Source of the DNA: Euclidia mi
Lineage: Eukaryota; Arthropoda; Insecta; Lepidoptera; Erebidae
DNA: 64,000 nucleotides
Assembly (NCBI GenBank): GCA_944739405.2
Contig: OX123182.2
Location: forward strand, 105,627,279 to 105,691,278
Direction of reading: 5' to 3'
The notes under the pieces were generated by a model that worked only from the letters and a program-made list of their open reading frames with translations, ran no database searches and was not told where the DNA came from. Below, in pieces: positions 63,893 to 64,000 of the stretch. The translations under genes and the position numbers were made by a program. Within the stretch, counting starts at the first letter, position 1. Each line of letters opens with the position of its first letter.

Positions 63893-64000
63893 AAGGCAAC
63901 CCCCGCACTAAGAATAAATCCGGTATCGTGTGGGGCTTGACAAACATACAATCAACGGATAGAAAGAAAACCCAGACTAAAAACAATTATTATTAGTGGA
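63893..64000 (-). mobile_element. SINE, CACAGGATTTAGTCC family, cut by window end
   Basis: Minus-strand 3' part; the head would lie beyond 64000. Confidence 0.55.

Overview
The window is repeat-dense eukaryotic DNA, AT-rich, without operons, ribosome-binding sites or any host gene I can recognise. It looks like a moth or butterfly genome (Lepidoptera). The basis is recognition of repeat types I know from that order: Helitrons opening TCTATACTAATAT and closing CAGCTAGT, tRNA-headed SINEs ending in a GGGGTAGGCAGAGGT domain, CCCGACTACGGCGAAGCC and GGGTTCCGTAG repeats, RTE-type LINE tails and piggyBac-like elements. I cannot name the species. Almost everything that can be annotated is mobile DNA, and several insertions can be ordered in time because one interrupts another and many keep intact target-site duplications (TSDs).

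Region by region. 0-6 kb: a hAT-like element (TSD ATATACAG) carrying a LINE fragment sits at the exact end of a TA-flanked MITE; then a short hAT MITE (2126-2447), a SINE split by a hairpin insert, and an 8-bp-TSD element (4426-5994) with a decayed THAP exon and a 76-bp minisatellite. 6-17 kb: a long inverted-repeat element (8510-10023), MITEs, LINE tails, a 5S-rRNA-headed SINE with perfect 11-bp TSD (13177-13394), interleaved inverted repeats (14334-14407) and a TA-flanked foldback element (15695-16132). 17-26 kb: a 173-bp Helitron, then a TTAA-flanked piggyBac-like element (19423-26076) containing a BEL/Pao retrotransposon (20656-25472) with nearly identical 525-bp LTRs and a broken gag-pol.

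26-34 kb: a perfect 100-bp-arm palindrome (28859-29064), then a decayed THAP gene whose exon 1 (29337-29412) and exon 2 (33346-33538) are separated by a SINE, a LINE reverse-transcriptase fragment and a 2.3-kb Helitron inserted into that LINE frame; the Helitron carries a tandem array with about 20 copies of an AAGATGGCGGATGGG-like motif. 35-41 kb: a Russian doll of TA-flanked DNA transposons with an intact Tc1-type transposase gene (36913-37938) in the middle, followed by a solo LTR. 41-64 kb: scattered SINEs, six copies in total of one MITE family, a second 5S-headed SINE, RTE LINE tails, and a second piggyBac-like element (59903-61434) with the 3' half of its transposase.

The only full-length, uninterrupted protein gene is the Tc1 transposase with its matching 28-bp terminal repeats. 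No CRISPR array, rRNA or functional tRNA gene was seen. Family names are from memory of sequence types and were not checked against a database.
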